A stretch of DNA of 64,000 nucleotides from positions 682,001-746,000 of the forward strand of contig NZ_CP043474.1 of NCBI RefSeq assembly GCF_008329645.1, read 5' to 3'. Below are positions 1 to 12,490 of the stretch, piece by piece. The DNA comes from Mycolicibacterium grossiae. GTDB taxonomy: Bacteria; Actinomycetota; Actinomycetes; Mycobacteriales; Mycobacteriaceae. Under the pieces are notes generated by a model. It was given only the letters and a program-made list of their open reading frames with translations, was not told the DNA's origin and ran no database searches. The first letter of the stretch is position 1; the number at the start of each line of letters is the position of its first letter. The position numbers and the translations under genes are program-made.

Positions 1-1
1 G

Positions 2-1195
2 TCCGACGCCGTCATGGACACCCAGGACAATGCTCGGCCGGCGATGGGCATGCAGGAGACAGCCCAGAGTCTCTTCCAAGCCGTTGACGACGACCACCAG
101 ATCATCAACGACCACCTGATGGGCCGAAACGGCGTGGACGTCAACGACTTCCTTCATGACGTCAACACGACCGAATGGACTGACGACGGCAGGTCCGCCG
201 GACATCTCTTCAGCTGGACGAACGAGGAGAGTTCGGGACCGGAGGCTTGGATTGCGTCGGAGACAGCAGAGAAATACGCAAACTACATTGGGTCACACAA
301 GGATGACTTGATGGGTATGAACGGACAGACGCTTGGCGAAGTGAATCCGGAACTGGTTCGCGGATACGCCCACGGGCTGACGCCGTATATTCCTGACATG
401 GCTGGCTTGTCGACCGCCAATACAACCGACGCGTTCGACAATCTTGATGTCGACAACCCCATCGACCAACCACTCACCAAGGGTGTTTTCTCCGTTCTTA
501 GTACCGACGGCGACTCATTCAACGAGTTTCACAGCGCGGCGGACGCTCAGGTGATTGCTGCCAGTCATGCATGGGCCGAAGACGTAAAGAATGGGATTCC
601 CGTCGATAACAACGACGCGAGGATGCTTGATGCGCAAACTCTTCGAGGTCTGACAGCGGTCGGAACTCACGAGGCAGCGGAAGCTCTTGGCAGGAACGCA
701 AGCGAGATGTACGAGCAGCAGAAGGCTGCGTACGAACGGTCGCTAGCAATCATCTCCGCGGGTTCCAGTGTGATTCCGGGTTATGGACAGTTTCTGTCCC
801 CAGGCGTTGACGTGTTCGGCGCCACTATGCAGGATGCAATACTCGGGAAAGAGCCGACGAGCGTCGACTACACGATTACTCCCCTCAGCCAGGGAGAGTC
901 TGCACGCTTTGCCCTAAATGCGCTCTTGGCCGCCGACGTGCCGTTGCAATCTGATGGAACCGATCTGAATGCCAACTACTTTGAACAGGTTGGCCCCGAT
1001 GAAAGGCCTCTCATCCGAGACCTGAGCGATCTTGCGCGCGACAGCATTGGGCCGAACAAGGCGGAAGCGGTTCTGACAGACGTCTTGCAGAACACCGTCA
1101 CTGAGCAGGGCGACCCAACGATTGCCATGAAGGACAAGTACGGAGACACCGTGGCGAATCCGAACCCCACACCGCCGAAAGCACCCGGCCAGTGA
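2..1195 (+). CDS. Hypothetical protein, 5' end probably outside the window
   Basis: The frame is open to the left edge. The first internal ATG is at 14 (393 residues from there), but the absence of an upstream stop suggests this is the C-terminal part of a larger protein. The sequence is acidic and Asn/Asp-rich, with a Gly/Pro-rich hydrophobic stretch at about residues 245-275. The style resembles large mycobacterial proteins labelled 'TPR repeat region-containing', but I cannot assign a domain. Its stop overlaps the GTG of the following lipoprotein gene (GTGA), so the two are probably co-translated. Base composition looks less GC-rich than the housekeeping genes to the right, which suggests accessory DNA. 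Function unknown. Confidence 0.7.
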   Translation, partial: SDAVMDTQDNARPAMGMQETAQSLFQAVDDDHQIINDHLMGRNGVDVNDFLHDVNTTEWTDDGRSAGHLFSWTNEESSGPEAWIASETAEKYANYIGSHKDDLMGMNGQTLGEVNPELVRGYAHGLTPYIPDMAGLSTANTTDAFDNLDVDNPIDQPLTKGVFSVLSTDGDSFNEFHSAADAQVIAASHAWAEDVKNGIPVDNNDARMLDAQTLRGLTAVGTHEAAEALGRNASEMYEQQKAAYERSLAIISAGSSVIPGYGQFLSPGVDVFGATMQDAILGKEPTSVDYTITPLSQGESARFALNALLAADVPLQSDGTDLNANYFEQVGPDERPLIRDLSDLARDSIGPNKAEAVLTDVLQNTVTEQGDPTIAMKDKYGDTVANPNPTPPKAPGQ

Positions 1196-1998
1196 AGGCA
1201 ACGAGGGCTATCGCCCTGAGTTTCGCCCTGATCGGCCTTGTCGCTTGTGCCGAAAGTGACGTTACGCCGCCGCAAGACGGTCACTGGTCGGGCGTCCTGG
1301 CCGACGTGCGGGTGCAGTGGAGTGCCGCGGAGGGCATCGATCTCACGACAGGCCCCGCCGTAGCCGTTCGCGCGTACCTCGAGTCGTACAACCTCGTCCA
1401 GTTGAGCGGGTCCTTCGCGAAGGCGTACGACGGGTTCGAGTCTGCTGTGCCCGAGAACGAGCCACCGGATGACGTCGCCAATCCCGCTGCCTTTGACCGT
1501 CGTCCGACTACCGACGTACCGGTGTCTGCTCCCCTGAGCGGCAACATCAAGTTCCGTGTCCAATCCGAGTCCGTAGCACCGGACACGGCGAACGTCGTCG
1601 TGTGCAGTTTCACCTACGGACTCGGCGAGAAACAGGGAGACGGCCAGTACGAGAGCGTAGCCACCGGCGGTCCCCTTGACTCACGCGGCATTGCGGGCAT
1701 CCGACTCGATCTCGAACCACCCGCTGATGCCCCACCGATCGAACAACCCCAGGCCGGGGCCGCTCTGAGCCCGGCATCGAATGTCTTCGGCGGGTGGAAG
1801 ATTGTCGGCCGTCTCGACTCCAAGTCGGCGGGCCAGGAATGGCCGGAAGCTGAAGCAGTGCAGAAGGCTTGCATCGCCGAGGCGCCGGACCCCCTTCCTA
1901 TCCGAAACAACCTCTTGCAGGGCCCACGACCCCTTGAAGGCAACTTCGAGGGCAATTCTCCGGCTCCGGGATGGCCCGAGGCCCCGTCGAACAAGTGA
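1192..1998 (+). CDS. Putative lipoprotein of unknown function
   Basis: 268 residues from a GTG that overlaps the upstream stop codon by 4 bp. The N-terminus is a typical lipoprotein signal: a short basic start, a hydrophobic core, then a lipobox-like Leu-Val-Ala-Cys with Cys19 as the probable lipidated residue, followed by an acidic stretch. The mature part is soluble-looking and Pro-rich with no family I recognise. Coupling to the upstream large hypothetical gene suggests the two products act together, perhaps at the cell surface. That role is inferred from arrangement only. Confidence 0.75.
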   Translation: MKATRAIALSFALIGLVACAESDVTPPQDGHWSGVLADVRVQWSAAEGIDLTTGPAVAVRAYLESYNLVQLSGSFAKAYDGFESAVPENEPPDDVANPAAFDRRPTTDVPVSAPLSGNIKFRVQSESVAPDTANVVVCSFTYGLGEKQGDGQYESVATGGPLDSRGIAGIRLDLEPPADAPPIEQPQAGAALSPASNVFGGWKIVGRLDSKSAGQEWPEAEAVQKACIAEAPDPLPIRNNLLQGPRPLEGNFEGNSPAPGWPEAPSNK

Positions 1999-2097
1999 GT
2001 AGGCGCTCCATCTCGCCGCCTTGGAAAGAGTCCACAGGCGTGCCACGTCCACTTGCGTAGATGACGCCCACCACGATCCAATGCCAGACTCGTAAGC

Positions 2098-2487
2098 ATG
2101 TCTAACTTGCGAGCCGATGGCCTGGGCGTGTTCCGCGAACTGCTGCCGGGCGTGATCCCCGACGACGACGCGGAGGTCGACTTCGGCCACGGCTTCGCTC
2201 CGGAGCTGATGGACATCGGGATCGAGGGCATCTTCGGCCGGCTGTGGGCGCGCGACGGGCTGAGCCGCCGCGACCGCAGCCTCGTCACGCTCGGGATCCT
2301 CATCGCGCTGCGCGCCACCGACGAGCTGCACGCGCACTTCCAGATCGCCCGCACCAACGGGCTCTCCGACGAGGAACTGGCCGAGGTGGTGTATCACGCC
2401 AGCGGCTACGCCGGCTTCCCCGCCGCCAACACCGCTCGCGTCGTCGCCGAGGAGGCCCTCGCCAAGCCGGAGGAGCGTCGAATGTGA
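2098..2487 (+). CDS. Carboxymuconolactone decarboxylase (CMD) family protein
   Basis: 129 residues. The central part (about 55-110), with a Leu-Ser-Arg-Arg-Asp-Arg-Ser start, a Leu-His-Ala-His segment and 'Val-Tyr-His-Ala-x-Gly-Tyr-Ala-Gly', matches the all-helical CMD/AhpD fold of gamma-carboxymuconolactone decarboxylases. The AhpD-type Cys-x-x-Cys redox pair is absent, so it is more likely a decarboxylase or isomerase-like enzyme than a peroxidase partner. The substrate cannot be told. The gene stands alone upstream of the tRNA-Thr gene. Confidence 0.8.
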   Translation: MSNLRADGLGVFRELLPGVIPDDDAEVDFGHGFAPELMDIGIEGIFGRLWARDGLSRRDRSLVTLGILIALRATDELHAHFQIARTNGLSDEELAEVVYHASGYAGFPAANTARVVAEEALAKPEERRM

Positions 2488-2592
2488 CGCCAGCGTCCCG
2501 GTAGGCCGCATCGGTGACTCCAGCGTCCCGCTCGAAGCCCCACGCGCTCGAAGCCCCAAGGCCACTCGAAGCGCCAGGATGAGGAAGAAGAG

Positions 2593-2665
2593 AGCCGCCT
2601 GGGGGAATCGAACCCCCGACCTATTCATTACGAGTGAATCGCTCTACCGACTGAGCTAAGGCGGC
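2593..2665 (-). tRNA. tRNA-Thr (anticodon CGT)
   Basis: Read on the minus strand, a 73-nt cloverleaf starts GCCGCCT and closes with AGGCGGC plus a discriminator T. The anticodon loop is CTCGTAA, giving CGT. The T-arm contains GGTTCGATTCC. CCA is not encoded. It lies just downstream of holB on the same strand. Confidence 0.96.
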
Positions 2666-2721
2666 GTGCCCGCTCACGCAGGCGCAGCAGAGTCTACGTC
2701 AGCACCTGCCGCGGACCCAAT

Positions 2722-3939
2722 TCAGCTCCGCAGCGCCTGCCCGACCGTGGCCACCATCGCGTCGACCGCGAACTTCGGCTTCACGTTGATCGCCAGGGCC
2801 TCGCGGCACTCGAGCACCGCCTCGATGCACCGCAGCAGCCGGTCGGGTGGGACGTGGGCCGCCATCGCCGCGGCCTTGTCCGCCATGTCCGGGTGGTTGG
2901 CCTGCAGTCCGCCGGCCCCGGCCGACACCACCAGCGCGTCGCGGAAGTACGTCGCCAGGTCGATCAGCGCGCGGTCCAGCGCGTCGCGCGACGCTCGGGT
3001 CTGTCGGGACTTCTGCCGCTTCTCCAGGGCGTTCAGCGCGCCGACCGCACCGCGGATGGCGCCCGCGGCGCCCTTGCCGGTGCCGCCCGCCCCGAGCGCG
3101 GTACGCAGCTCCTCGGTCTCCACCTCGTTGCGTTCGACGTTGAGCGCCTTGGCCTCCGCCTCGGCGGTCACGACGAGCTCCTCGGCGGCCGCGTACGCGC
3201 GCGACGGGGTGGCGGCGTCGCGCGCGAGTCCCAGCGCCCGCTCACGGCGCCGACGCGCCTCCTCGTCGGTCGCCAGCCGGCGCGCCCGGCCGACGTGCCC
3301 ACCGCTCACCGACGCCGCCCACCGGGCCTCGGTCTCGGGCAGGCCGTCGCGCTCGATCAGCACCCGGGCGATCGCGTCGAGCGGCGGCGTCACCAGCGCG
3401 ACGTGCCGGCAGCGGGACTTCAGCGTGATCGCGATGTCCTCCGGGTCCACCGACGGCGCGCACAGCAGGAAGACCGTCGACGGCGGCGGCTCCTCCACGA
3501 CCTTGAGCAGCGCGTTGGCCGCGCCCTCGGTCAGCCGGTCGGCGTCCTCCACCACGACCACCTGCCAGCGCCCGGTACCCGGCCGCCGTGACGCGACCTG
3601 CACGATCTCGCGCATCTCGGCCACGCTGATCGACAGGCCCTCCGGGACGACGCGCCGGACGTCGGCGTGCGTACCCGCCATCGTCGTCGTGCAGGCACGA
3701 CACTCGCCGCACCCGGGCACCCCGTCCGACGTGCACTGCAGCGCCGCAGCGAAGCACAGCGCGGCGATCGACCGGCCCGATCCGGGCGGCCCAGTGATCA
3801 GCCAGGCGTGCGTCATGGTGCCCGTCGACGTGGGCATGTCCGCCCTGTGAACCGCGTCACCGCGCGCGGCGACGGCGGCGGCCACCAGTTCCGCCTCGAC
3901 GGCGTCCTGGCCCACCAAACGCGAGAAAACACCGCTCAT
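2722..3939 (-). CDS. holB: DNA polymerase III subunit delta'
   Basis: 405 residues from the ATG at 3939 (start Met-Ser-Gly-Val-Phe). This is the clamp-loader delta' subunit, an AAA+-fold protein that helps load the sliding clamp during replication. Visible features are a nucleotide-binding-like loop Gly-Pro-Pro-Gly-Ser-Gly-Arg (the Lys of a true Walker A is Arg-Ser here, as is usual for inactive delta'), four zinc-binding-type cysteines in the Cys-Gly-Glu-Cys-Arg-Ala-Cys region, 'Val-Glu-Asp-Ala-Asp-Arg-Leu', and the sensor 'Leu-Lys-Ser-Arg-Cys'. It is divergent from the adenylate cyclase gene, 83 bp away, as in M. tuberculosis Rv3644c/Rv3645. A longer upstream in-frame start is possible but would run into the promoter of the neighbour. 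Confidence 0.93.
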   Translation of the reverse strand: MSGVFSRLVGQDAVEAELVAAAVAARGDAVHRADMPTSTGTMTHAWLITGPPGSGRSIAALCFAAALQCTSDGVPGCGECRACTTTMAGTHADVRRVVPEGLSISVAEMREIVQVASRRPGTGRWQVVVVEDADRLTEGAANALLKVVEEPPPSTVFLLCAPSVDPEDIAITLKSRCRHVALVTPPLDAIARVLIERDGLPETEARWAASVSGGHVGRARRLATDEEARRRRERALGLARDAATPSRAYAAAEELVVTAEAEAKALNVERNEVETEELRTALGAGGTGKGAAGAIRGAVGALNALEKRQKSRQTRASRDALDRALIDLATYFRDALVVSAGAGGLQANHPDMADKAAAMAAHVPPDRLLRCIEAVLECREALAINVKPKFAVDAMVATVGQALRS

Positions 3940-4022
3940 CGGCACCAACCCTAACCGGATCGCCGACACGAACCTCAGCAACAGCGTCGCTGCAGGTCGG
4001 GTACGACCGTTACGGTTGTCGG

Positions 4023-5720
4023 GTGACCACGCGGGCGACACCGATGGGGCGAATCAGCGCATTCGTCCACTGGGTCGCGCGTACCCCCTGGCCGGTGTTC
4101 ACCCTCGGCATGCTGCAGGCCGACATCATCGGCGCCCTGTTCGTCCTCGGCTTCCTACGGTTCGGCCTACCGCCGGAGGACCGCATCCAGCTGCAGGACC
4201 TGCCGGCGTTCAACCTCGCGGTGTTCCTCGGCTACCTGTTCATCTCGTTCACCGTCGGCGCCTACCTCACCCTGCGGATGCTGCTCCCGGTCATCCGCTG
4301 GCAGCGACGCGACACGCTGATGACCGACGGCGACCCCGCCGTCACCGAGCTGGCGCGGGTCCGCGCCCTGCGGATGCCCTGGTACCGCTCGGTGATCAGC
4401 GTCTCCAACTGGTGTCTCGGCTCGATCGTCTTCATCGCCGCCAGCTGGCCGGTGGCCAGCCAGTCCGCGCCGGTCGTCGCCGTCGCCTCCGCGCTGGGCG
4501 CCACCGCGACGGCGATCATCGGCTACCTGCAGTCCGAGCGCGTGCTGCGGCCCGTCGCGGTGGCGGCGCTGCGGGGTGGCGCACCGGCCAACTTCAACGC
4601 GCCGGGCGTGATCCTGCGCCAGGTCCTCACCTGGGTGCTCTCCACCGGCGTGCCGATCCTCGCGATCGTGCTGGCGCTGGTCGCCAGCCGCTTCGAGATC
4701 CTCACCGCGCCCGCCGAGCGGCTCAACACCCCGATCCTGCTGCTGGCGATCGCCGCACTGGTCATCGGGCTGGCGGGCACGGTGCTGGTCGCCATGTCGA
4801 TCGCCGACCCGCTGCGCCAGCTGCGCTGGGCGCTCGGCGAGGTGCAGCGTGGCAACTACAACGCCCACATGCAGATCTACGACGCCAGCGAGCTGGGCCT
4901 GCTGCAGGCCGGCTTCAACGACATGGTGCGCGATCTCGCCGAACGGCAACGGCTGCGCGACCTGTTCGGCCGCTACGTCGGCGAGGACGTCGCCCGCCGC
5001 GCCCTGGAGCGCGGCACCGAACTCGGCGGCCAGGAGCGCGACGTCGCCGTCCTGTTCGTCGACCTCGTCGGGTCGACGCAGCTCGCCGCCACCCGGCCCG
5101 CCGCCGAGGTGGTCAGCCTGCTCAACGAGTTCTTCCGCGTCGTCGTCGACTCGGTGAACCGGCACGGCGGCTTCGTCAACAAGTTTCAGGGCGACGCCGC
5201 GCTGGCGATCTTCGGCGCACCCATCGAACATCCCGACGCCTGCGGCGCGGCGCTGGCGGCTTCCCGGGAACTGCACGACGACCTCATCCAGGTCCTCGGC
5301 CAGACCGAGTTCGGCATCGGCGTCTCCGCCGGACGTGCGATCGCCGGCCACATCGGCGCGCAGGCCCGCTTCGAGTACACCGTGATCGGCGACCCCGTGA
5401 ACGAGGCCGCGCGCCTCACCGAATTGGCCAAGCTCGAAGAGGGTCACGTGCTGGCGTCGGCCATCGCGGTCAGCGGTGCGCTGGACGCCGAGGCGCTCTG
5501 CTGGGACGTCGGCGAGATCGTCGAGCTGCGCGGGCGCATCGCCCCGACCCAGCTGGCCCGGCCCGTCCGGCTGCTCTCCCCCGACGCGGTCCCCACCGAC
5601 GGAGCCCTCCGCCTCGACGGGGCGGCGCGGCCCGACGAGCGAGCCGCCAACGACGGGGCTGCCACCAACGGCGGGTCCGTACCGACCGACGTGCGCAGCG
5701 AGTACTCGCCGCGCACCTGA
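4023..5720 (+). CDS. Membrane-bound class III adenylate cyclase with HAMP domain (Rv3645-like)
   Basis: 565 residues from GTG. The N-terminal half has about six hydrophobic helices, followed by a HAMP-type linker (about residues 260-310) and a class III cyclase domain to about residue 510. Catalytic signatures are visible: metal-binding Asp in 'Phe-Val-Asp-Leu-Val-Gly-Ser-Thr' (about 347), the adenine-selecting Lys in 'Asn-Lys-Phe-Gln-Gly-Asp' with the second Asp (about 387-391), and the transition-state Asn/Arg in 'Asn-Glu-Ala-Ala-Arg' (about 460). It should make cAMP from ATP at the inner membrane face. In M. tuberculosis, Rv3645 is a major cAMP source linked to fatty-acid use. Its stop lies 5 bp from the convergent topA stop. 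The C-terminal tail of about 50 residues is low complexity. Confidence 0.95.
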   Translation: MTTRATPMGRISAFVHWVARTPWPVFTLGMLQADIIGALFVLGFLRFGLPPEDRIQLQDLPAFNLAVFLGYLFISFTVGAYLTLRMLLPVIRWQRRDTLMTDGDPAVTELARVRALRMPWYRSVISVSNWCLGSIVFIAASWPVASQSAPVVAVASALGATATAIIGYLQSERVLRPVAVAALRGGAPANFNAPGVILRQVLTWVLSTGVPILAIVLALVASRFEILTAPAERLNTPILLLAIAALVIGLAGTVLVAMSIADPLRQLRWALGEVQRGNYNAHMQIYDASELGLLQAGFNDMVRDLAERQRLRDLFGRYVGEDVARRALERGTELGGQERDVAVLFVDLVGSTQLAATRPAAEVVSLLNEFFRVVVDSVNRHGGFVNKFQGDAALAIFGAPIEHPDACGAALAASRELHDDLIQVLGQTEFGIGVSAGRAIAGHIGAQARFEYTVIGDPVNEAARLTELAKLEEGHVLASAIAVSGALDAEALCWDVGEIVELRGRIAPTQLARPVRLLSPDAVPTDGALRLDGAARPDERAANDGAATNGGSVPTDVRSEYSPRT

Positions 5721-5725
5721 CGCCG

Positions 5726-8554
<2,829 letters not shown>

Positions 8555-8697
8555 GCTCGTAACACTCCACTTCTATGTCGCACGGGCGTCCGGAATCGGG
8601 ATGTCCTCCCCGCTCCAGGCCCCCGGCAACTCACAATTTCGCATTCCGCGGCAGCCTACGCAAACCGGCTCTTCCCGGGGAAGGCTTTATCCACAGC

Positions 8698-9294
8698 TCA
8701 TGAATGCGGCCACATCGAGAACGCCTCGGTGTCGCCGGGCGGTTCCCCGACGTTCTCCACCAGGCGCAACAGGCGCCGGCGGCCGCTGATCCGCAGCGCC
8801 GGGCGCGTCCCCCTGGTCCCGATGAGCGTCGGGGCGATGCCCACCCGCATCAGCGCCGATGCCAGTGCGGAATGCGTATCCGGCGCGTGCGGATCCAAAC
8901 CCAACAGGTAGCGGTCGGCCTCGGGGCTGCCCGCGGCCAGCGTCCAGGCCCGCAGCTCGCGCGGCCCGGGAAGCCAGGCGGGCGGCACCGTCTTCACCGC
9001 GCCGCGGGTCCACTCCGCGGCGATCGGCAGCAGCCGCGCGTCCACGGCGGTGCGCACCAGCGGCGTGTTCTCGTCGGTCCGGGAGATCTCCGGCGTCAGC
9101 CCGGCCTCGTCGATCAGCGCGGCCAGCGCCTCGGCGCGCCAGGCCCGGTCCACGACCACCGAGATGCGGGCGCCCTTCGGTCCGTCCGGTCCGCTGCCCA
9201 CCACCAGCACCTGCCCCGCGGCGGCGAGGAGCCCGGTGAGGTCGGCGACCGCGGGCGGCACCGCCTCAGCCGAGAAGAAGGACAGCTGGCTCAC
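8698..9294 (-). CDS. Conserved mycobacterial protein (Rv3647c-like)
   Basis: 198 residues from the GTG at 9294 (start Val-Ser-Gln-Leu-Ser-Phe-Phe-Ser). It occupies the position of M. tuberculosis Rv3647c, between topA and cspA and on the same strand as both. It is soluble-looking, rich in Ala/Leu/Arg, with a C-terminal basic patch. No catalytic motif was recognised. A longer frame exists upstream to 9387, but the conserved-looking part begins at the chosen start. Function unknown. Confidence 0.8.
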   Translation of the reverse strand: MSQLSFFSAEAVPPAVADLTGLLAAAGQVLVVGSGPDGPKGARISVVVDRAWRAEALAALIDEAGLTPEISRTDENTPLVRTAVDARLLPIAAEWTRGAVKTVPPAWLPGPRELRAWTLAAGSPEADRYLLGLDPHAPDTHSALASALMRVGIAPTLIGTRGTRPALRISGRRRLLRLVENVGEPPGDTEAFSMWPHS

Positions 9295-9443
9295 GACCCC
9301 GACCCTAGGCCAGCGCGCGACGAAACCGGGCCCGCTGCGCCGACGCGCCGTCGGGCGACGTGCTGCGCGCGCACCCGCCGAGAGCAAACCCCCGCAGTTC
9401 CGTTGCCGGATCTACGGGGGTGCTGGGTGGACCTGGGGGTCGA

Positions 9444-9647
9444 TCAGAGGGTGCGGACGCTGAGCGCCTGCGGGCCCTTGGGGCTCTGCTCGATCTCGAA
9501 CTCGACCTTCTGGTTCTCTTCGAGAGTGCGGAATCCGTTGGACTGGATCTGCTTGTAGTGCACGAAGACGTCGCCGCCGCCATCTTCCTGCTCGATGAAC
9601 CCGTAGCCCTTCTCCGGGTTGAACCACTTGACCGTTCCCTGTGGCAT
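9444..9647 (-). CDS. cspA: Cold-shock protein
   Basis: 67 residues, the standard size for a single cold-shock domain. RNP-1 'Lys-Gly-Tyr-Gly-Phe-Ile' and RNP-2 'Val-Phe-Val-His-Tyr' are both present, so it binds single-stranded nucleic acid as an RNA chaperone. A purine-rich ribosome site (AAGGAAAG) lies about 10 nt before the ATG. The roughly 140-bp untranslated upstream region leaves room for the long leader typical of csp genes. Confidence 0.97.
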   Translation of the reverse strand: MPQGTVKWFNPEKGYGFIEQEDGGGDVFVHYKQIQSNGFRTLEENQKVEFEIEQSPKGPQALSVRTL

Positions 9648-9854
9648 CTTCGTGCTTCTTTCCTTCTACTACATCGGGTGCGCTTCGTCGGGCTTCGACG
9701 AACCGAGCGCTCTCCGACCGCCCCAAGTCAATCACGATCAGGGCTGGTGCGACAGTCTCGTAGCCATCACGTGGCCAACTATTAACCTGGGGTGATCGGG
9801 CAACTCCAGGCCTGTCGAGAACCCGTCACGACGAGCGAGAAGAGGGGGCGTCGG

Positions 9855-12194
9855 GTGTCGGGTCGCGCATCGGACTTCGGCCGCGAACTGCTCGACAGTG
9901 CGGTCGCGGGTGCGGAATCCGACGACCACCCGCTGCGGCACGTGGCCGACCTCGCGCCGCGCGGCGCGCACCGGCGCCCGTGGCCGCACTGGACGCCGCC
10001 CGACGTCGTCGACGCATTCGTCGAGTGCGGCATCGCCGAGCCGTGGACGCACCAGGTGGTGGCCGCCGATCTCGCGCACTCCGGCCGCCACGTCGTGCTG
10101 AGCACCGGCACGGCGTCGGGCAAGTCGCTGGCCTACCAGCTCCCCATCCTCAGCGCGCTCGCCGACGAACCGCGCGCCCGCGCGCTGTACCTGTCGCCGA
10201 CCAAGGCACTCGGCCACGACCAGTTGCGGGCCGCGCAGGCGTTCACCGACGTCATCGACCGGCTCAACGACGTCGGGCCCTGCTCCTACGACGGCGACAG
10301 CACCACCGAGGCACGGCAGTACGCGCGGGAGCGGTCGCGCTGGATCTTCTCCAACCCGGACATGGTGCACCTGTCGTTGCTGCGCAACCACGCGCGCTGG
10401 GCGGTGTTCCTGCGGAACCTGCGCTTCATCGTCGTCGACGAGTGTCACCACTACCGCGGCATCTTCGGCTCCAACGTCGCCATGGTGCTGCGCCGCCTGA
10501 CCCGGCTGTGCGCCAAGTACTCCCCCGACAGCCGCGTGCCGACGGTGATCTTCGCCAGCGCCACCACCGCCGCACCGGCCGAGACGGCGTCGGAGCTGCT
10601 GGGCCAGACGGTCGTCGAGGTGACCGAGGACGGCTCCCCGCACGGCGGCCGCACCGTCGCGCTGTGGGAGCCGGCGCTGCGCGAGGACCTGGTGGGCGAA
10701 CACGGCGCCCCGGTGCGACGATCCGCGGGCGCCGAAGCCGCCCGGGTGATGGCCGACCTGATGGCGGAGGGGGCCCGGACGCTGACGTTCGTCCGGTCCC
10801 GGCGCGGCGCCGAACTGACCGCGCTCGGTGCCCGGGCCCGGCTGGAGACGGTGGCGCCGGAACTGGTCGAGCAGGTGGCGTCCTACCGCGCCGGGTACCT
10901 GGCCGAGGAGCGCCGCGCGCTGGAGGCCGCGCTGAGCGACGGCCGGCTCCGCGGGCTGGCCACCACCAACGCGCTGGAACTCGGCATCGACATCGCCGGC
11001 CTGGACGCGGTGGTGCTGGCGGGTTTCCCCGGCACGGTCGCGTCGTTCTGGCAGCAGGCCGGCCGGGCCGGGCGGCGGGGGCAGACTGCGCTGATCGTCA
11101 TGATCGCCCGCGACGATCCCCTGGACACCTACCTGGTGCACCACCCGGCGGCACTGCTGGACAAGCCGATCGAACGCGTCGTCATCGACCCGACCAACCC
11201 GTACGTGCTGGGGCCGCATCTGCTCTGTGCGGCAACGGAACTGCCGTTGACCGATGCGGAGGTGCGGACCTGGAACGCCGAGGCCGTCGCCGCGACGCTC
11301 GTCGACGACGGTCTGCTGCGCCGCAGACCCAGCGGCTACTTCCCCGCACCCGGCCTGGAACCCCATCCGGCGGTGGACATCCGTGGCTCGTCGGGCGGCC
11401 AGATCGCGATCCTGGAGGCCGAGACCGGACGGATGCTCGGCACGACCGGCGCGGGACAGGCGCCGTCGTCCATCCACCCCGGTGCGGTGTACCTGCTCCG
11501 CGGCGAGACCTACGTGGTCGACACGCTGGACTTCGAGGCCGGAATCGCCTTCGTGCACGCCGAGGATCCCGGCTACACCACCTCGGCACGCGAGGTCACC
11601 GACATCGTGGTCACCGGACGTGGCGAACGCCGCCGCCACGGCGACGTGACGATCGGCCTGGTGCCGGTGTCGGTGTCGCACACGGTGGTGAGCTATCTGC
11701 GACGCCGGCTCAACGGCGAGGTGATCGACTCCATCGAACTCGACATGCCGACGCAGACGCTGGACACCATCGCGGTGATGTGCACGATCACGCCGGAGGC
11801 CTTGCTGCGCAACGGGATCGAGCCGACGCGCTTTCCCGGGTCGTTGCACGCCGCCGAACATGCGTCGATCGGCCTGCTTCCGCTGGTGGCGAGCTGCGAC
11901 CGCGGTGACATCGGCGGGGTGTCGACGGCGATCGGGCCCGAGGACGGGCTGCCGTCGATCTTCGTCTACGACGGGCATCCGGGCGGGGCGGGCTTCGCCG
12001 ACCGCGGGTTCCGGCAGCTCAGCACGTGGTGGTCGGCGACGGCGGAGGCGATCGAGGCGTGCGAGTGCCCGATGGGCTGTCCGTCGTGCGTGCATTCACC
12101 CAAGTGCGGCAACGGCAACGACCCGTTGGACAAGGCCGGCGCGATCAGCGTGCTGCGACTCGTCCTCGGCGAGCTGACGAAGCCCCCGTCGTGA
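9855..12194 (+). CDS. Large DEAD/DEAH-box helicase with C-terminal zinc-binding (DUF1998) domain
   Basis: 779 residues from the GTG at 9855, which has a good GAGGGGG ribosome site. A second GTG at 9792 in the same frame would add 21 residues. Helicase motifs: Walker A 'Gly-Thr-Ala-Ser-Gly-Lys-Ser', DEAD-like box 'Asp-Glu-Cys-His', 'Ser-Ala-Thr-Thr', and the motif VI 'Gln-Gln-Ala-Gly-Arg-Ala-Gly-Arg-Arg-Gly'. The C-terminus has a four-cysteine cluster (Cys-Glu-Cys-Pro-x-Gly-Cys-Pro-Ser-Cys ... Cys-Gly-Asn-Gly-Asn) typical of the Hrq1/MrfA-like group involved in DNA repair. It corresponds to Rv3649. The exact repair role is inferred from family. Confidence 0.93.
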   Translation: MSGRASDFGRELLDSAVAGAESDDHPLRHVADLAPRGAHRRPWPHWTPPDVVDAFVECGIAEPWTHQVVAADLAHSGRHVVLSTGTASGKSLAYQLPILSALADEPRARALYLSPTKALGHDQLRAAQAFTDVIDRLNDVGPCSYDGDSTTEARQYARERSRWIFSNPDMVHLSLLRNHARWAVFLRNLRFIVVDECHHYRGIFGSNVAMVLRRLTRLCAKYSPDSRVPTVIFASATTAAPAETASELLGQTVVEVTEDGSPHGGRTVALWEPALREDLVGEHGAPVRRSAGAEAARVMADLMAEGARTLTFVRSRRGAELTALGARARLETVAPELVEQVASYRAGYLAEERRALEAALSDGRLRGLATTNALELGIDIAGLDAVVLAGFPGTVASFWQQAGRAGRRGQTALIVMIARDDPLDTYLVHHPAALLDKPIERVVIDPTNPYVLGPHLLCAATELPLTDAEVRTWNAEAVAATLVDDGLLRRRPSGYFPAPGLEPHPAVDIRGSSGGQIAILEAETGRMLGTTGAGQAPSSIHPGAVYLLRGETYVVDTLDFEAGIAFVHAEDPGYTTSAREVTDIVVTGRGERRRHGDVTIGLVPVSVSHTVVSYLRRRLNGEVIDSIELDMPTQTLDTIAVMCTITPEALLRNGIEPTRFPGSLHAAEHASIGLLPLVASCDRGDIGGVSTAIGPEDGLPSIFVYDGHPGGAGFADRGFRQLSTWWSATAEAIEACECPMGCPSCVHSPKCGNGNDPLDKAGAISVLRLVLGELTKPPS

Positions 12195-12490
12195 CCCCAC
12201 CCGTGGTGACGACCCACCCCTCGATGGTCGTCGGCCACGGATCCCCGACGCGCTCACCGGCCGCTCCGGAGCAGTGGCGCGGCAGTGGTGACAACCATTG
12301 GCACAACGCGATCCGTCACGGTTCCCGACGAGCGGGGTACGGCGGGGAAAATACTCCGTGACGAGGTCCGCCGCAAGGCGTTTCCGTGGCCGCGAGCGCC
12401 ATGCGGGCGGCCGCGAGCGGCCGCGTCCTTCGAATTTCGTACCATCGCCGATCAACCGGAACGGCCAGCCGACGACGGTAGGATGCCGCC

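Noticed and set aside
9738..12095. 785-codon open frame on the minus strand
   Set aside because: It is the shadow of the helicase gene; composition is His/Arg/Gly-rich, with no motif or ribosome site, while the plus-strand frame has all helicase motifs.
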